Shown here: positions 52,373 to 62,886 of the stretch, one piece after another
Numbering within the stretch: the first letter of the stretch is position 1
Layout: each line of letters starts with the position of its first letter
From: Chthoniobacteraceae bacterium
GTDB lineage: Bacteria > Verrucomicrobiota > Verrucomicrobiia > Chthoniobacterales > Chthoniobacteraceae
DNA: 64,000 nt
Assembly (NCBI GenBank): GCA_028293625.1
Contig: JAQGOL010000002.1
Coordinates: forward strand, 1-64,000
Direction of reading: 5' to 3'
Position numbers and translations under genes: made by a program
The notes under the pieces: generated by a model
Told to the model about the DNA's origin: nothing
Database searches by the model: none
What the model saw: only the letters and a program-made list of their open reading frames with translations

Positions 52373-55300
52373 ATGCGAAAATCAAACCCGTTGCCTTTAT
52401 ATGGCACTGCGCCCGCCTCGCTCCGGCTTGCCGCCGCGGTGGCCGCGGCCCTGCTTATCAGCCCATCAGCTCAGGCGTCAGTTATCAATTGGAGCAATAA
52501 CGCGGGCTCGGCCTCGTGGACAACGGGCTCAAATTGGATCGGAGGCAGCGTTCCCGCCGATAGTTTGACCGCGGACATAGCCAGCTTTGACCAGCTTGGT
52601 TACCTTGTTCAGCCCAACGCCGGCACGACAAGTATCAACGGGATCCAAATCGGTGACGGCCTTTCTTCCACTGCGCCGTTGCTGGTGAGCGGCATCTCCC
52701 TGGCTATTGGGAACAGTGGCATCACCATGCTTGCGAATGCCGGGCCGGCAACGTTCAGCGCGCCGATAACACTTGGCTCCGCGCAGATATGGAGCAACGG
52801 CTCTGATGCTCATTTATCCTTAACGGGCAGTCTCGCTAATAACGGCAATTTGCTGACCGTTTCAGGCTCAGGCAACACCACGATTTCAAACGTAGTCAGC
52901 GGCACTGGCGGTTTGAGCAAGAGCGGGACGGGCACGCTGATTCTTTCAGGAGCAAATACCTACACAGGTCTGACTTCCATAAGTTCCGGCATTCTGCAGA
53001 TAGGCAATAACGACACTGTGCTTTCCGTGGGTACGGGCAATTACAACATCGCGGCGGGTGCCCAGCTCGTTTTTGCCCGCAACGCCACTCCAAATGGATT
53101 GGCGTTTGTAAATCAATCGATCGGCGGCGCCGGGGATCTGGTGTTCAAAAACCAGAGTACAGGCTATTTTACTTTCAGGACAAATTATACCGGTACACTC
53201 AATTATACGGGAAAAACCATTGTCAACTATGACGCTCCGGTGGCCGCGACGACATGGTTTCAACGCGCTCTTTGGCTGGAGAAAGATGATCTATTGCCGC
53301 ATGCAACCGTACTCGATCTACAGGCTGGAAAAGTATTTCTCCGTAACAACAGTGGTGGCGGAGAAAGTATCAGCGGGCTGACCGGAAACGCGGGCACGTT
53401 TATCACTACAGATCAGGGCGTCTCCCAGAAAGTAAACATCAATGTGCCCGATGGCGCGACTTACACATTCAATGGGGTAATCGGGATTGACGCTTCCCCC
53501 GTTCCGATCCAAGGCATCAATGACGGGAATATCACGTTGACGAAAAGCGGCGCCGGGACCCAGATTTTGACCGGCGCGAACAGCTATGCCGGCGGGACCG
53601 TGATTAGGGATGGGACCCTTGTGCTTAGCGGGATAAATACATTGAATGGCGCAACCAATCTATTAGGCGGCGCTCTCGTAATCAGTGGCGCGATCGCCGG
53701 CTCGGGTTCCATCACGGTCGAGGCCGGGACACTCTCGCTTGACTATACAAATCTGAATGCGTCCAAGATTGATAGCACCAGTCCATTGAGTCTGGGTGGT
53801 GGAAACGTGCAAATCATCCCCAACAACTCCGCGGATACAGTCCAGAATATCGGAAGCCTGATTCTGACTTCCGGAGCCTCCACCATAACTCTCAATAAAA
53901 GTGGCGGCGCCAATAATGCGACTTTTAATCTGCACTCTATTGCACGCACGGCCGGCACTGCGTTGAATGTGGTATATGGTGGCGCTGGGACAGGGTTGGC
54001 ATCCGTGACCACGGATAATCTTAACACGAATGGGATACTCGGCGGATGGGCGATATTAAATGGCGCGGACTGGGCCGTTAACTCAACCAACAGCATCGGT
54101 GGCAGGATCGCGCCGCTCGCTCCGGCGGGTTATACGGGAAACTCCTGGGCGGCGGGCAATGAGACCAACGTCACCGGGAATTCGGCGCCCGCTTCCGGCT
54201 CGCGCACGGAGACTTTGAGGTTCAACGCATCCTCCCCCGGCACGGTGACGCTGGCCGGCACCAATACGATCGAGAGCGGCGGCATCCTGGTTACAGCGGC
54301 GGTTGGTAACAATGGATCGATCATTGATGGCGGCATCCTGCAGCCCGGCAGCGGAGGTGAACTTCTGATCCATCAGTTCAACAGTGCCAATTCGCTAACG
54401 ATCTCCTCGGTCATCGCCGACAATGGAACCACAGCCGCGGCAGTGACGAAAACCGGGCCGGGCGCTCTGATTCTTTCAGCAGCGAACAGATACACCGGGC
54501 CGACTTACCTTTTCGGCGGCACTCTTAAAGTCAGCAAAATCAATTCCGGGTTTGAACCAAGCGCTATTGGAGCCTCTTCAGGCGGAGCGGAGAACCTGGT
54601 TTTTAATCATAGCACTTTGCAATATACCGGCATCTCTGCCGAAACCGACCGCGGATTTACGGTAACCGGGGCAGGGGGCACGATAGAGATTGTCAATGCC
54701 GGAGCCGTGCTCAACTTTCTGGGAACAATCGGCGGCAGCGGCGGGCTCAGCAAATCGGGTGCAGGAGCGCTAATTTTGGGAGGGGCAAGCAATTATACAG
54801 GCGACACGATCGTGAGCAGTGGCACGTTGCAGATTGGTAACAACAACCCGGGCACAACGCTAAATGGCGGCAGCTTCACAGTGGCTGCGGGTGCAAGCCT
54901 TATATTTTCCCGCAATAGCGACAACGTTGCTTTCCTGAGCCAATCCATCAGCGGGGCCGGCGACGTTGTATTCAGGAGCCAGAGCAGTGGCTACTTCACT
55001 TTTCGTGATAATTACACGGGCAGGCTAACCTATACCGGTAAGACCAAGGTGAGTTACGATGCGGATGCCGGGGGGACTTGGTTTGAGCGCACGCTTTGGC
55101 TCGAAAAGGACGATCTGCTGCCGCACTCCACCGTGCTGGAACTCGAATCCGGCAAAGTTTATCTTCGCAACAATACAGCTTTTGGCGAGACCATCAGCGG
55201 GCTGTCCGGTGGAATCAATACACGCATCGCAACCGACCAGGTGGCGATCCAAAAGCTCACCGTCAGCGTGCCGGAGGGACAAACTTATGCCTTTGACGGC

Positions 55301-58300
55301 GAGATTGGATTCGATCCCGCCCTGGCCACAAGCAGCGCCAGCATCGCGCTGACAAAAACAGGCGGTGGCATCCAGATTCTCAGTGGAGCGAATACGTTTA
55401 GCGGCGGGCTGCAGATCGCAGAAGGGACGATCAGGATCGGCGTTTCCACGGCGTCGGCGACCGCGGTTGGATCCGGCTCGGTGATTCTGGGCACGAATGC
55501 AACCAATGGCACACTCGATCTCAATGGTCAGACTGAGATTGTTAATAATTTGGCGATTGGCGTGGGAGCGGCGCCCAATAACCAGTTGGTCGGCAATAGT
55601 TCCACCTCTGCTGATGCGACTCTGGTTATTAATAACAGCTCTGATTTTGGAGGCGTTATCCGCGATTCAGTGAGTGGCGGAAATCGAAAAACGGCGTTAA
55701 GTCTTGGAGGCGGCACCCTTGCGCTGAGCAATGCCAGCACCTACTCCGGCAATACAAATGTCATGGCTGGCAAACTCATTCTCAAGGCCGGCAGTTCGCT
55801 TGGCAACACCGCCATCACCATTTCAAACGGCGCTGTCATTTCACCAAACCCGGGCGTCGGTTCAGTTAATGCCATAGGCACGTTGAGCCTGGAAAACGGA
55901 TCAACTTTTGACATGACCGACGGCCAGATCGGGTTATTTAATCTAAGCGGTGTGGGCACTGCCCTGCTGATAGGCAGCCAGGCAGGCGCCGGAGCAAGGC
56001 TTAACTTTGAATTAAGCGCTGCCGGCTCTGACCGGCTTAACGTCGTGAACAGTGCAGCGGTCGCCGGAACAAACACCATTGGCATCTCACTGCTCGGCTC
56101 AAGCCTGACCGCCTCCAAAACCTATACACTCATCTCGGCAGGCAGCGGATTGGCTGGCAATTTTCAGTTCCCCAACGGTTCGCAGGAAATCTCGGTTCTG
56201 CTCGGCACCACCACTTATCGACTGGTTCTGGCGAATTCCGGGACGGCCGAAACGGTGCTTGTGCTCTCCGGAAGCCTCGGTAGCTGGGCGGGGGCAGGGA
56301 GCACAACGAATACCACCGCGTGGGCCACCGCTTCGAACTGGAGCGGCGGCGCGGTGCCGGGCGCGCTCGGCACGAACACCAGCTCGGATACTGTCGTGTT
56401 TAATTCGAATCCGGCCAATCCCGCGCCTGTTGTGGATGCTGGCCGGAATATTCAGAACATCATCTTCGATACCGCGAACGTCGGCAGTCTGAATATCGGT
56501 GGGGGTGCGCTCACGTTAACTGCCGGCGGTTCCATACAAACCACCGCCAGTGTAACCACGAAACAAACCATTAGTGCGCCGCTGATCTTGCAAGGAGACT
56601 GTCGGATTTTGAGTGGATCAGCGGCCGGTGCCGTTGTGAATCTAACTGGCGATCTTCACACGGCTGCCGTGGGAACCCTCATGCTCGGTGGCAATAACTC
56701 AGGATTGAACAGTATCAGCGGCCAGATCAGCGATGGGGCTGCTCCGCTCGGGATTACAAAGAGCGACACCGGAAGATGGGTCCTTTCCAACGCGGCCAAC
56801 AGCTATACCGGTCCGGTCACACTTTCGGGGGGAACATTGCAGGTCAACTCCATTGGCTTGGGCGCAGTGCCGAGTTCGCTTGGTGCTTCCACCAACGCCG
56901 CTGAAAACCTGGTCTTTAACGGAGGCACACTCCAGTACACAGGCGCCGCCGCAACGTCGGACAGGGCTTTTACGATCAACGCTGCGGGTGCTACGATCGA
57001 TATTGTTTCCGCCGACTCCATCCTGACATTCCAGGGTGCCGGCACAGGCCCGGGAAGCATCAACAAGAGTGGTGCCGGCACTTTAATTCTCGCGGGTGTT
57101 AATAGCTATGGCGGAACCACCACGGTTTCCAGCGGCACGCTGCAACTTGGAGAGAACAAGCTTGTCGCTGCGCTTGATTCAGGAAATTTCTCGGTTGCGG
57201 CCGGCGCCACGCTCGTCTTTGCGCGCAACAACGACAATGCCGCATTTCTCACCCAATCGATCTCCGGTGCAGGCGACGTGTTGTTTACCGGCCAAAGCCG
57301 TGGCTACTTTACGTGGCGCACTGATTACACGGGCAATCTGACTTATACTGGAAAAACCATCGTCAATTATGACGCGGATTCGGGCGGAACCTGGTTTGAA
57401 CGCGGATTTTGGTTGGAGAAAGACAATTTGCTGCCTCACGGCACCGTTCTCGATGTCCAATCGGCAAAGGTCTTTCTTCGAAACAATACGATTAATGGGG
57501 AAACCATTGGCGGATTGGAAGGAATCACCGGCACATTCATTACAACGGACAGGGCGGAGATGCAGAAGCTGACATTCGATGTTGCTGCCGGCCAATCGTA
57601 TAGATACGACGGCGTCATCGGCATCGATAATTCGTCCGCACCGATTGAAGGCATCAATGCCGGCAATATTGCTCTTTTCAAGAACGGTCCCGGTAAACAA
57701 ATCCTTACCGGTGAAAATACTTATTCGGGCGCGACTACGGTCAATGGGGGCACTTTGGCGATCAGCGGTTCGATCTCCGGCGCCTCAACGGTGGTTGGCC
57801 CCGGTGCTGTTCTTGCTTCGGGTCTGACCGGAAGCGTGCAAACAGCGACGGGCGGAAATATTGCAATAAATCATGGCGGAAGTCTCGCCCCGGGCGATAT
57901 CGGAGCTGCCGGTGTCCTGACACTTAATCCCGGCCTGGGCGGGAAACTCAGTTTTGAATCCGGCTCAATGTTGCAGTTTGATATCGACGCCACTTCGGAC
58001 CTGGTGACATTTTTTGCGCCGGGCGATTGGCTTGAAGGAAATGGCAATACCACGCTCGTTCTCAGTGGGCCGATTAATTACACGCAGATCTACACGGTAT
58101 TCGAAAACGTCACGACATCGGGATTCACCCTTGCAGGAATCACAGGTTACGATGCCAGCCGTTACTTCGCGAATTTTGTCCAATCCGGAATGGATTATGA
58201 GCTCTCTTTTACAGCCGTTCCCGAGCCTGCGGCAACCGGGTTACTCGTTTCCGGTCTTGGACTACTGCTGGGGCTGAACCGGTTTCGCCGAGGAAGGCGG

Positions 58301-58306
58301 CCATAA
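52373..58306 (+). CDS. Large PEP-CTERM protein with passenger-associated beta-strand repeats
   Basis: A 1977-residue exported protein with an N-terminal signal (about 1-36, ending SAQA) and a C-terminal PEP-CTERM signal (VPEPAATGLLVSGLGLLLGL then a basic end). In between are at least eight copies of the autotransporter-associated beta-strand repeat, of the form KSGTGTLILSGANTYTG. Three long modules of about 170 residues recur within it (see repeats), each ending in such a strand repeat. No C-terminal autotransporter barrel is present, so it is probably anchored through the exosortase pathway. It is likely a beta-helical surface protein. No enzyme motif is visible. Confidence 0.9.
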   Translation: MRKSNPLPLYGTAPASLRLAAAVAAALLISPSAQASVINWSNNAGSASWTTGSNWIGGSVPADSLTADIASFDQLGYLVQPNAGTTSINGIQIGDGLSSTAPLLVSGISLAIGNSGITMLANAGPATFSAPITLGSAQIWSNGSDAHLSLTGSLANNGNLLTVSGSGNTTISNVVSGTGGLSKSGTGTLILSGANTYTGLTSISSGILQIGNNDTVLSVGTGNYNIAAGAQLVFARNATPNGLAFVNQSIGGAGDLVFKNQSTGYFTFRTNYTGTLNYTGKTIVNYDAPVAATTWFQRALWLEKDDLLPHATVLDLQAGKVFLRNNSGGGESISGLTGNAGTFITTDQGVSQKVNINVPDGATYTFNGVIGIDASPVPIQGINDGNITLTKSGAGTQILTGANSYAGGTVIRDGTLVLSGINTLNGATNLLGGALVISGAIAGSGSITVEAGTLSLDYTNLNASKIDSTSPLSLGGGNVQIIPNNSADTVQNIGSLILTSGASTITLNKSGGANNATFNLHSIARTAGTALNVVYGGAGTGLASVTTDNLNTNGILGGWAILNGADWAVNSTNSIGGRIAPLAPAGYTGNSWAAGNETNVTGNSAPASGSRTETLRFNASSPGTVTLAGTNTIESGGILVTAAVGNNGSIIDGGILQPGSGGELLIHQFNSANSLTISSVIADNGTTAAAVTKTGPGALILSAANRYTGPTYLFGGTLKVSKINSGFEPSAIGASSGGAENLVFNHSTLQYTGISAETDRGFTVTGAGGTIEIVNAGAVLNFLGTIGGSGGLSKSGAGALILGGASNYTGDTIVSSGTLQIGNNNPGTTLNGGSFTVAAGASLIFSRNSDNVAFLSQSISGAGDVVFRSQSSGYFTFRDNYTGRLTYTGKTKVSYDADAGGTWFERTLWLEKDDLLPHSTVLELESGKVYLRNNTAFGETISGLSGGINTRIATDQVAIQKLTVSVPEGQTYAFDGEIGFDPALATSSASIALTKTGGGIQILSGANTFSGGLQIAEGTIRIGVSTASATAVGSGSVILGTNATNGTLDLNGQTEIVNNLAIGVGAAPNNQLVGNSSTSADATLVINNSSDFGGVIRDSVSGGNRKTALSLGGGTLALSNASTYSGNTNVMAGKLILKAGSSLGNTAITISNGAVISPNPGVGSVNAIGTLSLENGSTFDMTDGQIGLFNLSGVGTALLIGSQAGAGARLNFELSAAGSDRLNVVNSAAVAGTNTIGISLLGSSLTASKTYTLISAGSGLAGNFQFPNGSQEISVLLGTTTYRLVLANSGTAETVLVLSGSLGSWAGAGSTTNTTAWATASNWSGGAVPGALGTNTSSDTVVFNSNPANPAPVVDAGRNIQNIIFDTANVGSLNIGGGALTLTAGGSIQTTASVTTKQTISAPLILQGDCRILSGSAAGAVVNLTGDLHTAAVGTLMLGGNNSGLNSISGQISDGAAPLGITKSDTGRWVLSNAANSYTGPVTLSGGTLQVNSIGLGAVPSSLGASTNAAENLVFNGGTLQYTGAAATSDRAFTINAAGATIDIVSADSILTFQGAGTGPGSINKSGAGTLILAGVNSYGGTTTVSSGTLQLGENKLVAALDSGNFSVAAGATLVFARNNDNAAFLTQSISGAGDVLFTGQSRGYFTWRTDYTGNLTYTGKTIVNYDADSGGTWFERGFWLEKDNLLPHGTVLDVQSAKVFLRNNTINGETIGGLEGITGTFITTDRAEMQKLTFDVAAGQSYRYDGVIGIDNSSAPIEGINAGNIALFKNGPGKQILTGENTYSGATTVNGGTLAISGSISGASTVVGPGAVLASGLTGSVQTATGGNIAINHGGSLAPGDIGAAGVLTLNPGLGGKLSFESGSMLQFDIDATSDLVTFFAPGDWLEGNGNTTLVLSGPINYTQIYTVFENVTTSGFTLAGITGYDASRYFANFVQSGMDYELSFTAVPEPAATGLLVSGLGLLLGLNRFRRGRRP
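53066..53600 (+). repeat. Internal module copy 1 in the PEP-CTERM beta-strand protein
   Basis: Begins at VFARN and passes through NQSIGGAGDLVF, YTGKTIVNYD, WLEKDDLLPHATVLDL and IDASPVPIQGINDGNI, ending at ILTGANSYAGG. It is clearly similar to the two later copies in the protein. Confidence 0.85.
54897..55410 (+). repeat. Internal module copy 2 in the PEP-CTERM beta-strand protein
   Basis: Begins at IFSRN and carries SQSISGAGDVVF, YTGKTKVSYD and WLEKDDLLPHSTVLEL, ending at ILSGANTFSGG. The segment before the end (FDPALATSSASIALTK) differs from the other copies and lacks GIN. Confidence 0.85.
57210..57735 (+). repeat. Internal module copy 3 in the PEP-CTERM beta-strand protein
   Basis: Begins at VFARN and carries TQSISGAGDVLF, YTGKTIVNYD, WLEKDNLLPHGTVLDV and IDNSSAPIEGINAGNI, ending at ILTGENTYSGA. 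It is closer to copy 1 than to copy 2 in the IEGIN region. Confidence 0.85.
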
Positions 58307-58378
58307 GGTGCCACCGAAGGCGGCGCCAAATCTTAATCCAAACTTTCAGGCGTACCCTAAGCAGGAAAGGCGTCCCTC

Positions 58379-61300
58379 ATGCGACATTTTCTTTTGATCC
58401 TTTTGGCGGCTATTATTGCGCTCCCAAGTAGCGGGCGCGCCGTGACGATCGGTGATGGTCCGGGAACTATCGGCACAACGGATGGAAGTTCGCAGCTTGA
58501 GCTCTGGTTGAAGGCGGACGCGCTTGGCCTGGCCGATGGCTCGCCGGTTTCCGTGTGGAACGATGCAAGCGGGAATGGCCGTAATCTTACCCAGGCAAAT
58601 CCTTCGCTTCAGCCGGTATATGCGGCCAATGCTTTGGCAGGAAAGCCCGTGGTACGCTTTACGGCCGATTTTTTTGGCAGCCTTGCGTTGCCATCAATCA
58701 ATAACGAACTGACCATCATTGCCGTGATTAAACCGGCCAAGACCGGCGCTTATCACAATATTCTTGATGGCTTGGGCGGAACGCGGCCGATGCTCTGGGT
58801 TGATGGCATTGGTAACTATGAATTTAATTTCAACAGCGGCGCAGTGACACCCGCCACCGGCAGTTACGATATTCTTTTCGCGGTCAAACGAAACAGCGGC
58901 GCGCAATACTCGCAGCTCTATCTTAACAGCCCGCTTGCCGCGGCGTCGGGCCCCAACGCATTTGCCATTGCGGCAAGTCAGTCGTACACGTTCTTTAATC
59001 GGAGCGGCAGCCAGGCTTTCAACGGCGACATTGCTGAACTGATAATTTATAGCAGCGCGCTGACCGGCGCGGAGATCGGCAAAGTCGGTTACTATCTTCA
59101 GCAGAAGTATTCACTCGCGTCGAGCTTCCCATCCCCTTTCCCGATTCTTACAGGCTATCAGCAGAACCCGGTGACTTATGGAGTCAATGTGGCGATTACG
59201 CCAAACGCGCCGGTAGTCAGCGGGGGAACCGCCACCGGTTTCTCTATTTCTCCGGCGTTGCCGGCAGGATTGACATTCAATGCCGCCACCGGCGTTATTT
59301 CCGGTACGCCGTCTGTCGCAGCATCCCAGGCGACTTACACGATCACTGCTACTTTCAGCGGCCAGCCTGGCTCATCGACGCAGGTTTCCATCGGAGTCGC
59401 TTCGCCGTCCGTTCTCGGTTATTCACGCGACCCTGTGGTTTTTACGCGGGGCCGTGTTGTTCAACCCATTCAACCTTTGCTGCGCGGTGGTCCGGCCGCT
59501 GGCTTCGCGATATCACCGGCTCTGCCGGTCGGGCTTATTTTTAACCCGCAGACAGGCACGATTTCCGGCAGTCCGACCGTTTCTTCTCCAACTGCGGCTT
59601 ACACTGTTACGGCAAACTTCAGCGGCTATCCATCATCGAGTTACGTGCTCATGCTCGAAGTAGTGGAACCGGCTACGACCCTGGATATCACCGAATTCAT
59701 GGCGAGCAATGATTCCACGATCGTTGATGGCGACGGTTCATTCTCGGATTGGATCGAGATTAATAACTACGGCGCGGTGCCGATCGATTTGGATGGCTGG
59801 GCGCTTACCGATGATTCGGGTAACTTGCGGAAGTGGACCTTTCCTCCACGGATACTTGCTCCCGGGGCGTACCTGCTCGTCTTTGCCTCCGGCGATTCCC
59901 ACATCGATCCTGCAGGCAATCCGCATACGAATTTCAAGTTGGATGGGAATGGTGAATATCTCGCGCTTGTGCAATCTGATGGGGTTAGCATTGCGCGTCA
60001 GTTCGCCCCGATGTTCCCTGCACAGGCTGTCGGTGTATCCTACGGCACTCGTGACCGTGTGACCTACGGTGCCTATGCACAGCCAACGCCTGGTGCGGCA
60101 AATGGCTTTTTTGATGCTTCTTCTTCGGTGGTGGTGGCGTCTCCTCCTGGACGGACTTTTTCCGGAACGATCAATATAACCCTCTCTGCGCCGCTCGTGG
60201 CGGGCGCGGTGATCGGATACACGCTCAACGGCACGCTTCCAACCGCTTCATCGCCGGTCTATGGCGGACCGATTTCTCTCACTGCGAACTCCCGTCTAAG
60301 GGCGCGCGTATTTCAACCCGGTCTGGCTCCCGGCCCTGAAACGAGTGAAGTCTACCTTCGGCTCGGTGCTGACCTTCAGGGATTCAGTTCAAATCTACCG
60401 CTTGTTTTTCTTAGCACGGATCAAGCCATCGCCGCCGCTTCCTCCCCGGCGTTGACGGGGACGAATGCGGTGATTGTAGGAGTGGATGAACTCAATGGCC
60501 GCGCTTTGGCCACTGGGACGCCAAATTATTCGGGTCGAAGTGGTCTGCGAATTCGCGGACGCTCTTCTCAATCGTTTCCTCAGAAACAATATAAATTTGA
60601 AACGTGGGACGGCGCGGGACGTGAAGCGGATGCCTCGCTCCTGCGTCTGGGCAGTAGTTCGGACTGGGTGCTCAGTTCGCCATGGAGCGAAAAGTCGCTT
60701 GTACGGAATGCGCTTGCTTATCGGACATGGGAAAATCTTGGCTGGCCATCGCTCGGCACACGGTTTGTGGAAGTATTCATCAACGATGACAACGACGGGC
60801 AGTTCAGCTATTCCGATGATTATGCCGGCGTCTACATGCTGGTTGAATCGATCAGCCTTGACCGGCTTGGACTTTCCGGGCCGCAGAATACCACCGATGC
60901 GACAGGAATTACGGGCGGTTTTATTACGGAAACGGGCAACGCGGATGATCAGGATTTTTCCACGACAGGTTCCGGCCGCGATGTTGCGCATAAACATAGG
61001 GATCCGAGTGTGACCAAGCTCAATTCCACGCAACGGACATGGATTCGCGGTTATATTTCCAAATTCGAACAAGCGCTCTACGGAAATGGCTTCATTCATC
61101 CGGCCACGGGCCAGCATTACAGTACTTACACCGACGTGGCCTCGCAGGTTGACTACAAGATCGCCCGTGAATGGAGCCGCAACTACGATGGAGGAAGCAC
61201 CTATAGCTATCTGCCTCGGAGCGGCAAGCTTACCATGGGACCGCTCTGGGATTACAATTGGGCATTTGGGAATGTAAATTATGCGGAGGGCGGCGATCTG

Positions 61301-62818
61301 CCAGGCTACCGGACCGATGGCTGGAATCGTTCTTTTACCTCCAACACAAATGGCTGGTCCCCATGGTGGCTGCGCTTTGAACAAGATCCCGACTGGTGGC
61401 AGCTATTTGCTGATCGCTGGAGCGCGCTGCGCGCGACTCTGCTGAGCGACACCGCCGTGAACAGCCAGATTGACGCATTGACGCTGCCGCTCACGCAAGA
61501 GGCTGCCGCGCGGAATTTCGCCCGGTGGCCGCAACTTGGCATTTTCACGGTGGTCAGTGCGCCGGGTTACGAAACGAGGACAACCTATCAGAGCGAAATC
61601 GATTATCTAAAGACGTGGTTGCATAATCGAAGTCTGTGGATTGATTCGCAATTTTTATTGCATCCGGCGTTTTCTCGCGTGTCCGGACCGCTCGCCAGCG
61701 GCAGCACCGTGACGCTAAGCGCCGGTGTCGGCTCGATGATCTATTACATGACGGATGGCAGCGATCCACGTGCTCCGGGAGGCGGGATTGCCGCGGGCGC
61801 GCTGAGCGTTTCGACGGGTGGCAGCGTGACGATTACTACTTCGACGATCCTTGCGGCGCGTGCCAGGATCGGAACGGCCTGGAGTGCCCCATCGATTGCC
61901 ACCTATGTCACTGGTAATCCGGCAAGTGCTCAAAATCTTGTGATCAGCGAAATTGCCTATCATCCCGCCGATCCGACGCCGGAGCAGCTCGCGAACAACC
62001 CTGCGCTCAGTGACGACGATTTTGAGTTTATTGAAATACGCAACATCAGTGCCAACGCCATCGACCTGACCGGGGTCAGTTTCAGTGAAGGTTTGCGGTT
62101 TACGTTTCCAAGCGGGACGACGCTTGCGGCCGGCGCCCACGTGGTAGTTGTCAGGAATAGTGCGGCGTTCGGGCTTCGCTACGGGGCTGCCAATGTTGCC
62201 GGACAATACCTGGGCAACCTTGAAAACAGTGGGGACACCGTGGTTTTGCTCGCGGCGTCCGGCACTGAGATTGCACGCATTCATTACAGCGATGCGTGGA
62301 GCGCCGCTTCCGATGGCGCGGGCTACACATTGACCTTGCTTGATCCCGCCAATGTTCCTGCCGACTACAGCAATCCCGCTGCCTGGGGGTTGAGTGGCAG
62401 CATCCACGGCTCGCCCGGCGCCGCGAACGGCCCGGTCTTTACGAGCGATTTTACGCTCTGGCAGCGAAGCCATTTTGCAGGCGCCAGCCTTGCCGACCCG
62501 GAGCGTAGCGGGCCGCTGGCCGACCCGGATCACGATGGGGCATCTAATCTTCTTGAAATGTCGCTGGCAACCGACCCCCTTGATTCAAGCTCCCGGCCCC
62601 TGACTTTTCTTACTCTCCCCACTTTTACTTTCACCCGTTTACGTCAAACCCTCGGTATTAACTTCAGCGTTGAAGAAAGCCCTGATTGTCGCGTATGGAC
62701 GGCGGTCAATACAGCTCTTCAGATCGTCTTACAGTCAGATACCACGGAAACCGTGCATGCAACGATTCCGCAAACGAATGCTCCCGCGAGATTTTTCCGC
62801 CTTCGCGTAACCAAATAA
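58379..62818 (+). CDS. Large secreted LamG / lamin-tail / CotH protein
   Basis: A 1479-residue exported protein with a signal peptide (MRHFLLILLAAIIALPSSGR). Domains in order: LamG-like (about 40-245, LELWLKADALGLADGSPVS); two putative Ig (He_PIG) units (about 255-340 and 350-430, FNAATGVISGTPSV); lamin-tail domain 1 (about 434-540, DITEFMASNDS, DWIEINNYG); a chitobiase/HEX_C-like sandwich (about 590-655, YTLNGTLPTASSPVY); a CotH-like domain (about 670-1090, LRIRGRSSQSFPQKQYKFET, MGPLWDYNWAFGN); a second sandwich; lamin-tail domain 2 (about 1185-1300, VISEIAYHPADP); and the end FFRLRVTK. It is a paralogue of the protein at 26439-32429. A surface-assembly or matrix role is inferred. Confidence 0.88.
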   Translation: MRHFLLILLAAIIALPSSGRAVTIGDGPGTIGTTDGSSQLELWLKADALGLADGSPVSVWNDASGNGRNLTQANPSLQPVYAANALAGKPVVRFTADFFGSLALPSINNELTIIAVIKPAKTGAYHNILDGLGGTRPMLWVDGIGNYEFNFNSGAVTPATGSYDILFAVKRNSGAQYSQLYLNSPLAAASGPNAFAIAASQSYTFFNRSGSQAFNGDIAELIIYSSALTGAEIGKVGYYLQQKYSLASSFPSPFPILTGYQQNPVTYGVNVAITPNAPVVSGGTATGFSISPALPAGLTFNAATGVISGTPSVAASQATYTITATFSGQPGSSTQVSIGVASPSVLGYSRDPVVFTRGRVVQPIQPLLRGGPAAGFAISPALPVGLIFNPQTGTISGSPTVSSPTAAYTVTANFSGYPSSSYVLMLEVVEPATTLDITEFMASNDSTIVDGDGSFSDWIEINNYGAVPIDLDGWALTDDSGNLRKWTFPPRILAPGAYLLVFASGDSHIDPAGNPHTNFKLDGNGEYLALVQSDGVSIARQFAPMFPAQAVGVSYGTRDRVTYGAYAQPTPGAANGFFDASSSVVVASPPGRTFSGTINITLSAPLVAGAVIGYTLNGTLPTASSPVYGGPISLTANSRLRARVFQPGLAPGPETSEVYLRLGADLQGFSSNLPLVFLSTDQAIAAASSPALTGTNAVIVGVDELNGRALATGTPNYSGRSGLRIRGRSSQSFPQKQYKFETWDGAGREADASLLRLGSSSDWVLSSPWSEKSLVRNALAYRTWENLGWPSLGTRFVEVFINDDNDGQFSYSDDYAGVYMLVESISLDRLGLSGPQNTTDATGITGGFITETGNADDQDFSTTGSGRDVAHKHRDPSVTKLNSTQRTWIRGYISKFEQALYGNGFIHPATGQHYSTYTDVASQVDYKIAREWSRNYDGGSTYSYLPRSGKLTMGPLWDYNWAFGNVNYAEGGDLPGYRTDGWNRSFTSNTNGWSPWWLRFEQDPDWWQLFADRWSALRATLLSDTAVNSQIDALTLPLTQEAAARNFARWPQLGIFTVVSAPGYETRTTYQSEIDYLKTWLHNRSLWIDSQFLLHPAFSRVSGPLASGSTVTLSAGVGSMIYYMTDGSDPRAPGGGIAAGALSVSTGGSVTITTSTILAARARIGTAWSAPSIATYVTGNPASAQNLVISEIAYHPADPTPEQLANNPALSDDDFEFIEIRNISANAIDLTGVSFSEGLRFTFPSGTTLAAGAHVVVVRNSAAFGLRYGAANVAGQYLGNLENSGDTVVLLAASGTEIARIHYSDAWSAASDGAGYTLTLLDPANVPADYSNPAAWGLSGSIHGSPGAANGPVFTSDFTLWQRSHFAGASLADPERSGPLADPDHDGASNLLEMSLATDPLDSSSRPLTFLTLPTFTFTRLRQTLGINFSVEESPDCRVWTAVNTALQIVLQSDTTETVHATIPQTNAPARFFRLRVTK

Positions 62819-62886
62819 GCGGGAGTGGCCGGTCATTGAGCACCAACGATGACCATGATGCGAAAAGGCTTTAACAGCATAGGTCC

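Noticed and set aside
60395-61384. Minus-strand open frame of 329 codons opposite the CotH region
   Set aside because: No motif; the plus-strand CotH and lamin-tail domains account for this region.
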